NCBI RefSeq assembly: GCF_012933655.1
Contig: NZ_JABBJJ010000001.1
Coordinates: forward strand, 1 to 64,000
Length of the DNA: 64,000 nucleotides
Direction: 5' to 3'
From: Pyxidicoccus fallax
GTDB lineage: Bacteria; Myxococcota; Myxococcia; Myxococcales; Myxococcaceae
In this document: piece after piece, positions 51,739 to 60,828 of the stretch
Position numbering within the stretch: position 1 is the stretch's first letter
Layout of the letters: each line of letters begins with the position of its first letter
Notes under the pieces: generated by a model
What the model saw: only the letters and a program-made list of their open reading frames with translations
What the model was told of the DNA's origin: nothing
Databases searched by the model: none
Position numbers and translations under genes: made by a program

Positions 51739-54700
51739 TCAACGGACTCCGTCCGCCGCCACGGCCTGCCCCTGCTTGGAGCACGCGCCCCCCTTCCGGG
51801 CGATGCCCAGGGGCGGCTGCAGCCCCGGGTCCCGGAAGATGGCCAGCAGCTTCGAGGTGTTGCCCGCCAGCCCGAAGAACGGGTTGGCGGTGCGCTCGGG
51901 CCGGAAGTCGATGGACACCAGCGCGCCGTTCATCTCCTCGATTTCCCACGTCGCCGTGAAGTAGCGGCCGTCCGCGCTCGGCTCGATGCGCTTGACGCGC
52001 TCCAGCAGGCGGAAGAGGCCCCACTCGCCCTCGGCCTCCAGCGCCGTCTCCGTGGCACCGTCCGCGCTCTGCACGAGGATGCGCGCGCCGAGCTTGCCGG
52101 CCTGGCCGGGCCAGATCATCGGCTTCCACAGCGTGTCCGGACCGTTGCGGTACGTCTCGTCCGTGCCGTCCAGCGTGAAGGTGATGGAGGAGATGGGAGA
52201 CGCCGTGCCGTCCGGGGAGATGCCCGGACGCAGGCGGACCTGGAAGCGCACCAGCGGGTCCACCGTGTCGCCGCCCGGGAAGAGCGTGAGGGCCAGCGCG
52301 GCCTGCTTCTCCAGGAAGGTGAGCATCTCCGGCCGGTAGCTGGCGCCACCCGACGAGTTGAACTCCCACTTGCGGCCCGTCTGCACCACGTCCTTCAGCA
52401 GCTGCTCCTTGACGAACTTGCGGACCAGGCCGCCCTCGGGGCGCAGGAATTCGGCCACCTCGGGCAGGGGCGCGTCCTTCTGCGACGTCCGGTCGAACGG
52501 GTAGCGGTCCTTGAAGGCCTGCAGGTACGGCTCCACCACCTGCTCGCACCACAGCTTGCTCTTGCCCTCGGCCACGCCCTCGGTCACCACGGTGCGCATC
52601 TCCTGGAAGGGCGGCAGGAGCAGCCGCTCGAAGATGGCGACGTTGTCGGGCTGCTTGCGCACCAGCATGTCCACGTCGTTGCGCGTGGACTCGATCTTGT
52701 CGAGCAGCACGCCTGCCTCCGCCGGCTTGTCCTTCACCCCCAGGAGCGTGGTCTGCACCGTGCTGAGGTGCTCCTCGTAGGACTCCAGCGCGGTGATTGA
52801 CTCCTCACCGTCCGGCGTCTTGAACTTCTCCGTGGTGAAGCGGATGAGCGAGGCGAACTCGCGCGTCACGTCGCGCGCGGTGACCTCCTCCGCGCCCGAC
52901 GGCGAGTTCGGGTCCAGCAGCTCGCGCTTGGGCTCCAGGGCCTTCTCCGCCGCGTCGTCGCCCATGAGCTTCTTGAACGGCCGGGTGATCTTGCTGGCCA
53001 TCGTCTCCGCCGCCTGCACCTCGCGCCGCTCGAGCTGCAGGTTGTGGGCGAGCGACTGGAAGAGCCGGCCATAGGGCTTGGGCTTGCCGCGCGTCAGGTT
53101 GGTCAGCAGGCTCTCCATCTGCGTGATGTTCTCCGGCGCCTGCACGCGGATGGACATGAGGAAGTCCCGCCACTCCTGGATGTAGGCCTCGAAGTAGAGC
53201 GTGCGCAGCTCACGGCGGGACTCCACCGCGTCCACCTTCTCGTCGCGGTCCAGCACCCAGGACTGCTGGTCCTGGAAGGCCAGCTCCATGCGCTGGCGGA
53301 TGATCTGCTCGTAGGCGTTGCGCGTGAAGGCGCCGCGCACGCGCTGGGTGGCGCTCATCTGAGGCACCGAGCCCACCAGCTGCTCCAGCGACATGTCCGG
53401 GAACTCGTTGCTCACGTTGGCCACGAGCTGCGCCAGCTCCAGGCGCACCAGCGGCACGTTGTTGAGCGAGCGCCGCGCGGCCTGGATGACGCCCTTCTCG
53501 CGAGAGAAGGCGATGCGCTGCTCTCGCGCGGGCTTCTGCTCCTCCGGCAGCATCTGCTCGTTGGCGAGCATGCGCAGGTACGTGGACGCGTGGTTCTCCA
53601 CCGCGCGCTCGTCCACCGCGTCGCCGCGCACCCGCTTCCAGTGGCTGACGATCTGCTGCACGAGCCACTTCTGCTGCGTCTCGTCCAGCTCCGGCTCGCG
53701 CGGGTCGCGCGGCGTCGTCACCAGGAGGTACATCTTCAGGTCGTCGAAGTACTGTCGGTACGCGTCGAAGTGCTTGTTGTAGTCGGACTCGTTGCGGATG
53801 GTGATGAGGTCCGGATTCTTCCCGAAGGAGTCCAGCCGCTGCTGGATGAGCTCGAACTGCTTGCCCAGCAGCACCCGGCGCAGGGCGGCGTTGTAGAACT
53901 GGCGCGCCTGCGGCAGCAGCTTGTCACCCTGGTAGAGGCCGAAGCGCATGTACATGGGCGCGCCGCCCTCCTCGTGCTCGGTCAGCTCCTGGAGCCGGTT
54001 GCGCAACGGAATCAGGTCCTCCACGCGGCGGATGTCATCGCGCGGATCCAGGTTCACGTCGGTGATGGCCTTGGTGACCGCCTGGGCCATGGCGCGGTTC
54101 TGGAAGAAGGAGAGGGTGGGCAGCGACAGGAGCAGCGCGGTGGCCACCATGGCGGTGCCCGCCAGGACCATCCGTTGCCGGCGCACCCTCGCTTCCTCGA
54201 GCGAGCTGCGCACCGCCATCTGCTGGTCCTGGAACATCACCTTCGTGAAGACGTCCCAGAGGAAGTAGCTGCGGCCCTCCGTGGCGCCTTCGGTCTGCGC
54301 CCGGCCGTTGGTGCTGCCGAACAGCTCCGCGGCGGACGGGGACACCTTGTCCACCGAGCGCACGTCCTGGGTGCCGCTGTTGAAGTACAGGCCGCGGAAG
54401 ACGGGCGTGTCCTGGAACACGTTCTCCAGGAAGAGCGGCTGCAGGAACTCGGAGAGGTTCTTGCGGAGCGCGTCGAACTTCTGCGGGAAGCCGTAGATGT
54501 TCTCGCGCGTCTCCAGCCGGCGCTCCTGGCCCAGCCGGCGCAGGCTGCGCTGCTCCAGCACGGAGAGCATCTCGTCGAAGCGCTCGCGGAACAGGTCCGT
54601 GCTCGCCTCGCGCTGCTGCTCCACCGGCACCGTGAAGCCCCAGATCTGCCCGCGCTCCACGCGCGACAAATCGGAGAACATCTCCACGAAGCCCGGCAGC

Positions 54701-55449
54701 AGGTCGCACTTCGTGATCATCACGTACACCGGCACGAGCATCTTCAGCCGGGTGGTGATTTCATCGAGGCGCTCGCGGATGGTCTGCCCCATCTCGCCCA
54801 CGGCCTGCGGGTCCGCGTTCATCAGCTCGCTGACGCTGATGGCCACGATGAGGCCGTTGATGGGACGGGTGGGGCGGTGCTTGGCCACCGTGTCGAGGAA
54901 GGCCAGCCACTCGGGGCGGTCCTCCTCGGCGCTGGTGTAGCGACCGGCCGTGTCGAGGATGACGGCCTCGTTGGTGAGCCACCAGTCGCAGTTGCGCGTG
55001 CCGCCCACGCCGCGCACGCCGCCGCGCGCGGAGAGGTAGGGGAACTTCAGCCCGGAGTTGCGCAGCGCCGTGCTCTTGCCGGCACCCGGAGGACCGACGA
55101 TGAGGTACCAGGGCAGCACCGCCAGCGCGTCCTTGCCGCCGCGCGCCAGCTTGGAGGTCTTCAGCGCCTCCACCGCCTTGGTGAACTCGGCCTGCATGGC
55201 CTTGATTTCGGGCTGCAGGTCCGGCCGCACCGTGGCGGCCTGCTCCTCGGCCTGCGTCGCCAGCGCGCCCTCCAGCTTCTTGGATGCGGCGCGGGCGCGG
55301 ATGCGCTTGACGAGCCACACCACGCCCATGGCCAGCAGGCCCGCCAGCGCGGCGACGATGGCCGCCTGCCGCGGCGTGAAGCCCAGGTAGCTCAGGAGGG
55401 CGAAGGTGGGCGCGCCAATGCCCAGGAGCGGAAGCAGGTACGCCATCAT
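51739..55449 (-). CDS. tssM: T6SS membrane-complex protein TssM (IcmF)
   Basis: A 1236-residue IcmF-family protein. Two N-terminal membrane helices (about 5-45) flank the start. A Walker A GPPGAGKST (119-127) lies in the cytoplasmic NTPase-like domain with NCDWWLTNEAVILDTAGRY. A third helix is near 428-450, and the periplasmic domain runs to the end and contains the TssJ-binding region. Length and domains are normal. TssM spans the envelope between TssL and TssJ. It overlaps tssL by 4 nt (ATGA). Confidence 0.96.
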   Translation of the reverse strand: MMAYLLPLLGIGAPTFALLSYLGFTPRQAAIVAALAGLLAMGVVWLVKRIRARAASKKLEGALATQAEEQAATVRPDLQPEIKAMQAEFTKAVEALKTSKLARGGKDALAVLPWYLIVGPPGAGKSTALRNSGLKFPYLSARGGVRGVGGTRNCDWWLTNEAVILDTAGRYTSAEEDRPEWLAFLDTVAKHRPTRPINGLIVAISVSELMNADPQAVGEMGQTIRERLDEITTRLKMLVPVYVMITKCDLLPGFVEMFSDLSRVERGQIWGFTVPVEQQREASTDLFRERFDEMLSVLEQRSLRRLGQERRLETRENIYGFPQKFDALRKNLSEFLQPLFLENVFQDTPVFRGLYFNSGTQDVRSVDKVSPSAAELFGSTNGRAQTEGATEGRSYFLWDVFTKVMFQDQQMAVRSSLEEARVRRQRMVLAGTAMVATALLLSLPTLSFFQNRAMAQAVTKAITDVNLDPRDDIRRVEDLIPLRNRLQELTEHEEGGAPMYMRFGLYQGDKLLPQARQFYNAALRRVLLGKQFELIQQRLDSFGKNPDLITIRNESDYNKHFDAYRQYFDDLKMYLLVTTPRDPREPELDETQQKWLVQQIVSHWKRVRGDAVDERAVENHASTYLRMLANEQMLPEEQKPAREQRIAFSREKGVIQAARRSLNNVPLVRLELAQLVANVSNEFPDMSLEQLVGSVPQMSATQRVRGAFTRNAYEQIIRQRMELAFQDQQSWVLDRDEKVDAVESRRELRTLYFEAYIQEWRDFLMSIRVQAPENITQMESLLTNLTRGKPKPYGRLFQSLAHNLQLERREVQAAETMASKITRPFKKLMGDDAAEKALEPKRELLDPNSPSGAEEVTARDVTREFASLIRFTTEKFKTPDGEESITALESYEEHLSTVQTTLLGVKDKPAEAGVLLDKIESTRNDVDMLVRKQPDNVAIFERLLLPPFQEMRTVVTEGVAEGKSKLWCEQVVEPYLQAFKDRYPFDRTSQKDAPLPEVAEFLRPEGGLVRKFVKEQLLKDVVQTGRKWEFNSSGGASYRPEMLTFLEKQAALALTLFPGGDTVDPLVRFQVRLRPGISPDGTASPISSITFTLDGTDETYRNGPDTLWKPMIWPGQAGKLGARILVQSADGATETALEAEGEWGLFRLLERVKRIEPSADGRYFTATWEIEEMNGALVSIDFRPERTANPFFGLAGNTSKLLAIFRDPGLQPPLGIARKGGACSKQGQAVAADGVR

Positions 55450-56177
55450 GGCGTGCCTCCCATGGAGGCCGTGGTCCCGGCCTGACTGGCCGAGCTGGCC
55501 GTGTTCTTGGCGGCGTGCACCTCGATGCGGCTCTGGAGCTCGCCCACCGTGTCATTGAGGAAGAACTGCAGCACCCCGTAGAAGAGCACCGCGACCGCGA
55601 GCGCCGCCGCGGAGATGCCGAGCGAGGAGATCTTCTTGCGCTTGGACAGGAGCGACTCGGTGGGGCGCTCGCCGTGGGGCGACAGCACGTCGAAGTCGAA
55701 GGGGCGCGCGCGCTCCAGGTCCTTCTGCACCGTGTCGATGAGCGTCATCAGCTCCAGTTCGCCGCCGCGGATGCGGTAGCGTCCCTGGAAGCCGAAGAGC
55801 ATGCACAGGTAGTAGACCTGGAGGACCTCGGCGCGGTGCGGGTCCTTGCGCACGGAGTTGAGGCGGTTGAAGAAGCCGTCACCGGCGACGTTCTCGTTGA
55901 AGTAGTGGAGCTGCAGCGGGTTGGCGCTCCAGAACTGCCGGTACTCCTCCGGGCGTCCGAGGACGACCTCGTCGATGAGGGCCACCAGCGCGTACGCCAT
56001 GTCCTGCGCGTCCTGGTGGCTGAAGCCCAGCACCGCGGCACGGCGCAGCATCTCGTCCACCACGCCGCGCAGGCGGTGGTGCAGCGTCTCGGGTGGGGGA
56101 ACGGCCGCTGCTTCCGAGCCGCGCAAGTGAATGGCGGCGTCGAAACAGTCCTTCGTGGCTTCCGTGACTCGATCCAT
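55446..56177 (-). CDS. tssL: T6SS membrane-complex protein TssL (DotU)
   Basis: A 243-residue DotU-family protein: LRGVVDEMLRRAAVLGFSHQDAQDMAYALVALIDEVVL, FFNRLNSVRKDPHRAEVLQVYYLCMLFGFQGRYRI. A single membrane helix lies near residues 188-212 (SSLGISAAALAVAVLFYGVLQFF) with a short periplasmic tail. It lacks the C-terminal OmpA-like peptidoglycan-binding domain that some TssL proteins carry. Confidence 0.95.
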   Translation of the reverse strand: MDRVTEATKDCFDAAIHLRGSEAAAVPPPETLHHRLRGVVDEMLRRAAVLGFSHQDAQDMAYALVALIDEVVLGRPEEYRQFWSANPLQLHYFNENVAGDGFFNRLNSVRKDPHRAEVLQVYYLCMLFGFQGRYRIRGGELELMTLIDTVQKDLERARPFDFDVLSPHGERPTESLLSKRKKISSLGISAAALAVAVLFYGVLQFFLNDTVGELQSRIEVHAAKNTASSASQAGTTASMGGTP

Positions 56178-56192
56178 GGGCAGGGCAGGGCG

Positions 56193-57560
56193 TCAGCGAT
56201 TGGCGGTGGGGACCGCGAGCAGCTCCACGGTCGTACGGCTGGCATCGAACGGCTGCGGGAGGTAGAGCGCGAGGTTCCGGTCGCGCATCACGTTCTTCCA
56301 GTAGGCGTCGTTCAGACTGAGATTGAAGTAGACGGTGCCCGGCTGCACCGGCACCTCTGGAGGGGGGCGGTACGTGACGGACAGGCGCACGCCGGGGGCG
56401 GCCGCCTGCAGGAGCGCGCCGATGTCGTCCCACGCGGCCACCTTGGACAGCCGGGGCAGCTGGTCCGCCACCGTCTGCTCCGGCAGCTCGCTGCGCACGG
56501 CCAGGAGGAACTGGCCGCAGCGCTCCAGCCGCTCGTCCTGGAGCTCGCCGCGGAACATGCCATTGCGGCCCGCCGCCAGGCTCACCGTCAGGCACTGCTC
56601 CAGCGCCACCGAGCGCATCAGCTCGGTGAGGCGGCGGAACAGCTCCTCGAAGGTGACGCGCAGGTTGGTGAACTGGAAGGGCGGCAGCGTGGACGGGTCC
56701 GCGTTGGCGGAGAAGGTGCACAGCTGGCCCGCCGTCTGCGACAGCATGAGGTACACGTCGCGCGGGCGCAGGTTGCCCGCGTCCAGCGCGTGCTGGAGGT
56801 AGGGGATGGTGCCGTTGAGCGCGTTGAGCTCCAGGAAGAGCGTCACGTCGCCCGCGGTGAACTCCAGCGCGGACGCGTCCCGGTGCCGGCGGCGCGCGGC
56901 CAGCTGGCGCTGCTTGGACACCATCAGCCGCAGCAGCGTGCGCAGCTCGTTCATGATGAACGGCGACGCGTCGATGCGCAGGCACGGGGGAATGTACGAC
57001 TCGACGAGCGTCAGGCTCCCCGACTTGTCGCGGGACAGCTCGCACAGCTTGATGGCGTCGAAGTCGTCGCGCGACTCGGTGCCGAAGAGCAGCCGCACGT
57101 TGCGCTGGCCGAAGGCCACCTGGGCGATGGAGGTGGAGGCCGTCAAGTCATTGATGGGGCGCGACGAGGGCGTGTAGCGCGGGCTGCCGCCGAGCCGCTC
57201 GCCGCTGCCGTAGCTCTCCACGCCGCTGCGCTCGCGCGGCACGCCCAGATACACGTCCAGCGTGCGCTGCGCGGGCGGGAAGAAGCCCTCGGTGGGGCGC
57301 GCGGGCGGGGCCTCGGCGTCTCCGGACTCGAAGGAGACGGGCAGCCCGTCCGGGAGCACGCCGGTGAAGCGCGTGAGCTGCACCTGGCCGGCGCGCAGCG
57401 CCTCCATGTCCAGCTCCAGGGCCACGACGCCCCAGGGGTACGGCTCCAGCGCCGCGAGGCGCACGTCCAGGAGCTGCTCGTGGTAGAGGTCCTGCTGCTG
57501 GAGGTGGTGGGGGCTCATGAACATGCCCTCCGACCACACGACGCGCTGCACGGACTTCAT
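56193..57560 (-). CDS. tssK: T6SS baseplate protein TssK
   Basis: A 455-residue TssK. The N-terminus VQRVVWSEGMFMSPHHLQQQDLYHEQLLDVRL is diagnostic, as are the central LCELSRDKSGSLTLVESYIPPCLRIDASP and the C-terminal receptor-binding-like head. TssK links the baseplate to TssL/TssM. It overlaps tssJ by 4 nt (ATGA). Confidence 0.95.
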   Translation of the reverse strand: MKSVQRVVWSEGMFMSPHHLQQQDLYHEQLLDVRLAALEPYPWGVVALELDMEALRAGQVQLTRFTGVLPDGLPVSFESGDAEAPPARPTEGFFPPAQRTLDVYLGVPRERSGVESYGSGERLGGSPRYTPSSRPINDLTASTSIAQVAFGQRNVRLLFGTESRDDFDAIKLCELSRDKSGSLTLVESYIPPCLRIDASPFIMNELRTLLRLMVSKQRQLAARRRHRDASALEFTAGDVTLFLELNALNGTIPYLQHALDAGNLRPRDVYLMLSQTAGQLCTFSANADPSTLPPFQFTNLRVTFEELFRRLTELMRSVALEQCLTVSLAAGRNGMFRGELQDERLERCGQFLLAVRSELPEQTVADQLPRLSKVAAWDDIGALLQAAAPGVRLSVTYRPPPEVPVQPGTVYFNLSLNDAYWKNVMRDRNLALYLPQPFDASRTTVELLAVPTANR

Positions 57561-58201
57561 ACGCCTCTCCGTGGCGACTCGCCGTCGCCCACTTGGGGTT
57601 GGGACTCCGGCGCCTGCGTGACGGGCCGGAGCATCAAGTCAATCTGGTAGCCCTGCAGCCGGTAGCGGAACACCTCGTCACCGGGCTTGGGCGAACCCTG
57701 GTCACCGGCGGGGCGCTCCACGCATTGCGTCTCCTCCACCGGCGGCAGCACCGCCACCGTGCGCCACGAGGAGCCCAGCGGCTGCCGGAAGTGCCCCATG
57801 GCCAGCACGAAGCGCGCCTTCGGATCACGCTGCACCCAGCGCGTCACCTTGCGGCCCGGCGGCACCACGACCTCGGCCACCTGCAGCAGGTCCTCCTTCA
57901 GGAGCTCCTCGGGCTTGCCCCACAAATCCTTGAAGCCCGCGCGCTCCAGCCGGACGCTGTCCTTGAGCTGGACGATCTGCACCACCGTCGGCAGCGAGCG
58001 CCCGCGCGCGTCGGGATTGAGCTGCTCCGACGCATCCACCACGACTTGAAAGGGAGGAGGCGTCTCACACGCCTTGGGCACGCGCTTCGCGCAGCCAGCG
58101 CTCCCGCCGAGGACCAGCGCGAGCGCGGTGACCACACCCCACCGAAGACTCCGGACGGCTGTCCCCCCCGTCGCGGCGCCCGTGTGTCTTTGCGCCAACA
58201 T
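57557..58201 (-). CDS. tssJ: T6SS outer-membrane lipoprotein TssJ
   Basis: A 214-residue lipoprotein from the ATG at 58201 (AAGGA upstream); in-frame starts at 58207 and 58249 have no usable ribosome site. The lipobox is GSAGC (Cys37). The transthyretin-like beta-sandwich is visible: FQVVVDASEQLNPDARGRSLPTVVQIVQLKDSVRLERAGF, VVPPGRKVTRWVQRDPKARFVLAMGHFRQP. It caps TssM at the outer membrane. It lies 114 bp after vgrG. Confidence 0.93.
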   Translation of the reverse strand: MLAQRHTGAATGGTAVRSLRWGVVTALALVLGGSAGCAKRVPKACETPPPFQVVVDASEQLNPDARGRSLPTVVQIVQLKDSVRLERAGFKDLWGKPEELLKEDLLQVAEVVVPPGRKVTRWVQRDPKARFVLAMGHFRQPLGSSWRTVAVLPPVEETQCVERPAGDQGSPKPGDEVFRYRLQGYQIDLMLRPVTQAPESQPQVGDGESPRRGV

Positions 58202-58315
58202 CCACATTCCTTGGAAAGAGCGCCCGTAACGCCGAGCGGTTACGTGCAAAGCGTAAACTGCCAGACACGGCGGATGCGTTTCAAGCCACCCCCCATCACG
58301 CCTGCCTGGCTGGTC

Positions 58316-60580
58316 CTAGTTTTCCGAGATCTTCGAGCCCTTGATGATGACGTCACCGCTGGCGGTGACCTCAATCTTGGCGCCCTTGATGACGACGTCG
58401 CCGTTCTTCTTCACCTGCAGGGTGGCGGAGCCGACCTTGAGGGTGAACTGGTCCTGCGCGACGAGAGAGATTTCCTTCGCTGACAGGGTATAGGCGTCCT
58501 TGGCGGCGTGGTTGACCTTGCCGCCCACGCTGACGAGGAGGTCCTTTTCGACCTTGAGCGTGCGGGACTTGCCGACCTCTTCGGAGAGGTCACCACCGAC
58601 CTGGAGGGTGCGTGAGCCCTTCACGGTCTCTGACTTCTTGGCGCCCACGACCTCGACCTTCGCCCCGCCGACCTGCTCCGCCTTCAGGCCACCGACGAGC
58701 TCGTTGAAGGCGGCGCCGACGGTGAGCGCGAGCGCGCCGCCGACGTTGACCATCTTCCCCAGGCCCACCGTCTCCGCGGAGGCCAGGGCCACGCTGAGGC
58801 TCTGGTTGCCGCTGACGCTGATGGACTGGTCTCCCGCCACGGCCTCGGTGTGATTGCCCGCCACGGTGGTGGAGCGGTTGCCGGTGACGGCCAGCGTCTG
58901 GTTGCCCTGGACGGTGCTGTCGTCGTTCTTCTTCACCTCGAGGGACTGGTTGCCCTCGATGGTGCGCGAGCGGTCCTTCTTGACGAGGAGCGTCTCGTTG
59001 CCGCGGACCTCCTGCGTCTTGTCGTTCTCGACGACGATGTTGAAGTCCTTCTGCGCGTGCAGATAGACGAGCTCGCTGCCGGCGGCGTCCTCGAAGCGCA
59101 GCTCGTTGGAGCCGTTGCCGCCGGGACTGGAGCTGGAGCGCAGGGTGCTCTGCGTCTTGCTGCCGGGCAGGTCGATGGGGGGCGGGTTCTGCCCGTTGTA
59201 GACGCTGCCGGTGACGATGGGCCGGTCCGGGTCGCCCTCGAGGAACTCGACGACGACTTCATGGCCGATGCGCGGCAGGTACAGCGCGCCCCAGCCCGGG
59301 CCCGCCCACGCCTGGCTGACGCGAATCCAGCACGAGCTCTTGTCGTTCTGCTTGCCCTCGCGGTCCCAATGGAACTGGACCTTGATGCGGCCGTGCTCGT
59401 CGGTATGGATTTCCTCGCCGGCGGGGCCCACCACCATGGCCGTCTGGGCGCCGGGAATCACCGGGCGGGGCGTCACGCGGGGCGGGCGGAAGGGCACGTC
59501 CGCGGGCTGGCAGAGGAACTCGTTGCGGTACTCCTCGCGGTTGCGCAGCGCGCCCTGCTCGATGCTGAGCACCTCGGACTGGTGGCCCACGTGCCGCACG
59601 GAGATGGGCAGGTACTTGCGGTTGAGTGCCTCGTCGGGGTGGTCGGCCAGCTCGAAGGTGTAGCCCACGCAGACGCGGCGGCTGTAGCTGGCGCCCGTCA
59701 CCGTCTCCGCGCGGGCGCGCAGCTCCTCCAGCCGCACCTTGGCCAGGCTGCGGCCGGTGCCCGGCTCCTCGTAGCGGCCGGGGTAGTCATAGATTTCCAG
59801 CGCGGCCTCGCCGCCCTCGGCCTCCGAGCTGGTGCCGAGGTCCTGGGCGGGGCGCAGGAAGTTGTAGTCGCGCAGCGCGACGGCGCCGGGCTGCACCTCG
59901 GTGCGGGCCACCAGCTCGTGTACGTACTCCTGCGAGACGACCATGCCGCTGCGCTCGCGGAAGATGAGCTTGGGCTCGCCCTGCATGGCGGGGTTGGCCG
60001 AGGCGCCGTCACCCAGCACCATGGAGTGGGTGTCCTCACCGTGCTCGAAGAAGTAGAAGATGCCCTCCTCCTCCAGGAGGCGGGCGACGAAGTCCAGGTC
60101 CGACTCGCGGTACTGCACGCAGTACTCGCGGGTGGGGTAGTCGCCGTTGAGCGCGAGCCGGTGCTCCACCTTCGCCTCGTCCAGCACCTTGTGGACGATC
60201 TGCGGAACGGTCATCTCCTGGAAGATGCGGCTCTTGCGGCGGTGCCGGAGCGTCCAGAGCAGGGGAACGATGGTGGCGCGGTAGCGGCGGCGCTCGGGGC
60301 CGCTGCCCTCGTCCCAGCGGGACATGCGCGAGATGATGCCGGTGAAGAAGCGCGCGGTGCCGTCACCGAGCATGATGGTGAGGCGCGCGTCCTTGCCCAG
60401 GAGGGACTTCTCGTCCACCTCCACGTCGGGCCGCGCGGCCAGGGCCACCTCCACGGCGTAGGGCTGGGACAGCGTCTCCTCGCCGTCGAAGCCGAGCACC
60501 GCGAGCTCTCCGGAAGTGAAGGGCCCTGCCTGGAACTCGAACTCGGCCTGATTGGCGAGCAAGGCGGCGTTCGCGATCAT
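58316..60580 (-). CDS. vgrG: T6SS spike protein VgrG (TssI)
   Basis: A 754-residue VgrG. The gp27-like part (about 1-390: [60 protein letters not shown]), the gp5 OB-fold (about 395-490: [66 protein letters not shown]) and a long beta-helix with repeats such as [19 protein letters not shown] are present. It ends [22 protein letters not shown] without an added effector domain, so it is a structural VgrG. It is the first gene of the operon; GGGGGA precedes the ATG, and a 7-bp hairpin (60600-60622) sits in its leader. Confidence 0.95.
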   Translation of the reverse strand: MIANAALLANQAEFEFQAGPFTSGELAVLGFDGEETLSQPYAVEVALAARPDVEVDEKSLLGKDARLTIMLGDGTARFFTGIISRMSRWDEGSGPERRRYRATIVPLLWTLRHRRKSRIFQEMTVPQIVHKVLDEAKVEHRLALNGDYPTREYCVQYRESDLDFVARLLEEEGIFYFFEHGEDTHSMVLGDGASANPAMQGEPKLIFRERSGMVVSQEYVHELVARTEVQPGAVALRDYNFLRPAQDLGTSSEAEGGEAALEIYDYPGRYEEPGTGRSLAKVRLEELRARAETVTGASYSRRVCVGYTFELADHPDEALNRKYLPISVRHVGHQSEVLSIEQGALRNREEYRNEFLCQPADVPFRPPRVTPRPVIPGAQTAMVVGPAGEEIHTDEHGRIKVQFHWDREGKQNDKSSCWIRVSQAWAGPGWGALYLPRIGHEVVVEFLEGDPDRPIVTGSVYNGQNPPPIDLPGSKTQSTLRSSSSPGGNGSNELRFEDAAGSELVYLHAQKDFNIVVENDKTQEVRGNETLLVKKDRSRTIEGNQSLEVKKNDDSTVQGNQTLAVTGNRSTTVAGNHTEAVAGDQSISVSGNQSLSVALASAETVGLGKMVNVGGALALTVGAAFNELVGGLKAEQVGGAKVEVVGAKKSETVKGSRTLQVGGDLSEEVGKSRTLKVEKDLLVSVGGKVNHAAKDAYTLSAKEISLVAQDQFTLKVGSATLQVKKNGDVVIKGAKIEVTASGDVIIKGSKISEN

Positions 60581-60599
60581 CTTGAGTCCCCCAAAGCAA

Positions 60600-60622
60600 G
60601 GCCCCGCGAAAAGGACGGGGTC
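60600..60622 (-). promoter_or_regulatory. Leader hairpin of the vgrG-T6SS transcript
   Basis: GGCCCCG and CGGGGTC form a 7-bp stem (one G-U) around a 9-nt loop, 20 nt before the vgrG start codon. It may influence translation or stability of the operon head. Confidence 0.35.
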
Positions 60623-60828
60623 CGTGAGTGGTACGTGAGCATGCCACGAATTGGGCTATCAGGGAGGCCTGACACGAAATTTTCATCGGCACTGAGAAGC
60701 AGCCGGGCGAATTCGAAGGGGGGGACTGCCGGAAGGGGTGGGGTTTCGGTGTAGAGTGGAAAAGGGGGGCCGGCTTGAAACCGTGGGTAGCTCCGGGGTA
60801 CCCAGACGGCTTCCACCCGGGGAGAATC

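Noticed and set aside
58202-58315. Effector or immunity gene between vgrG and tssJ
   Set aside because: Only 114 bp, with no frame of useful length.
60623-60828. Sigma-54 promoter upstream of vgrG
   Set aside because: A TGGCAT occurs on the minus strand but no TTGC box follows at the required distance.
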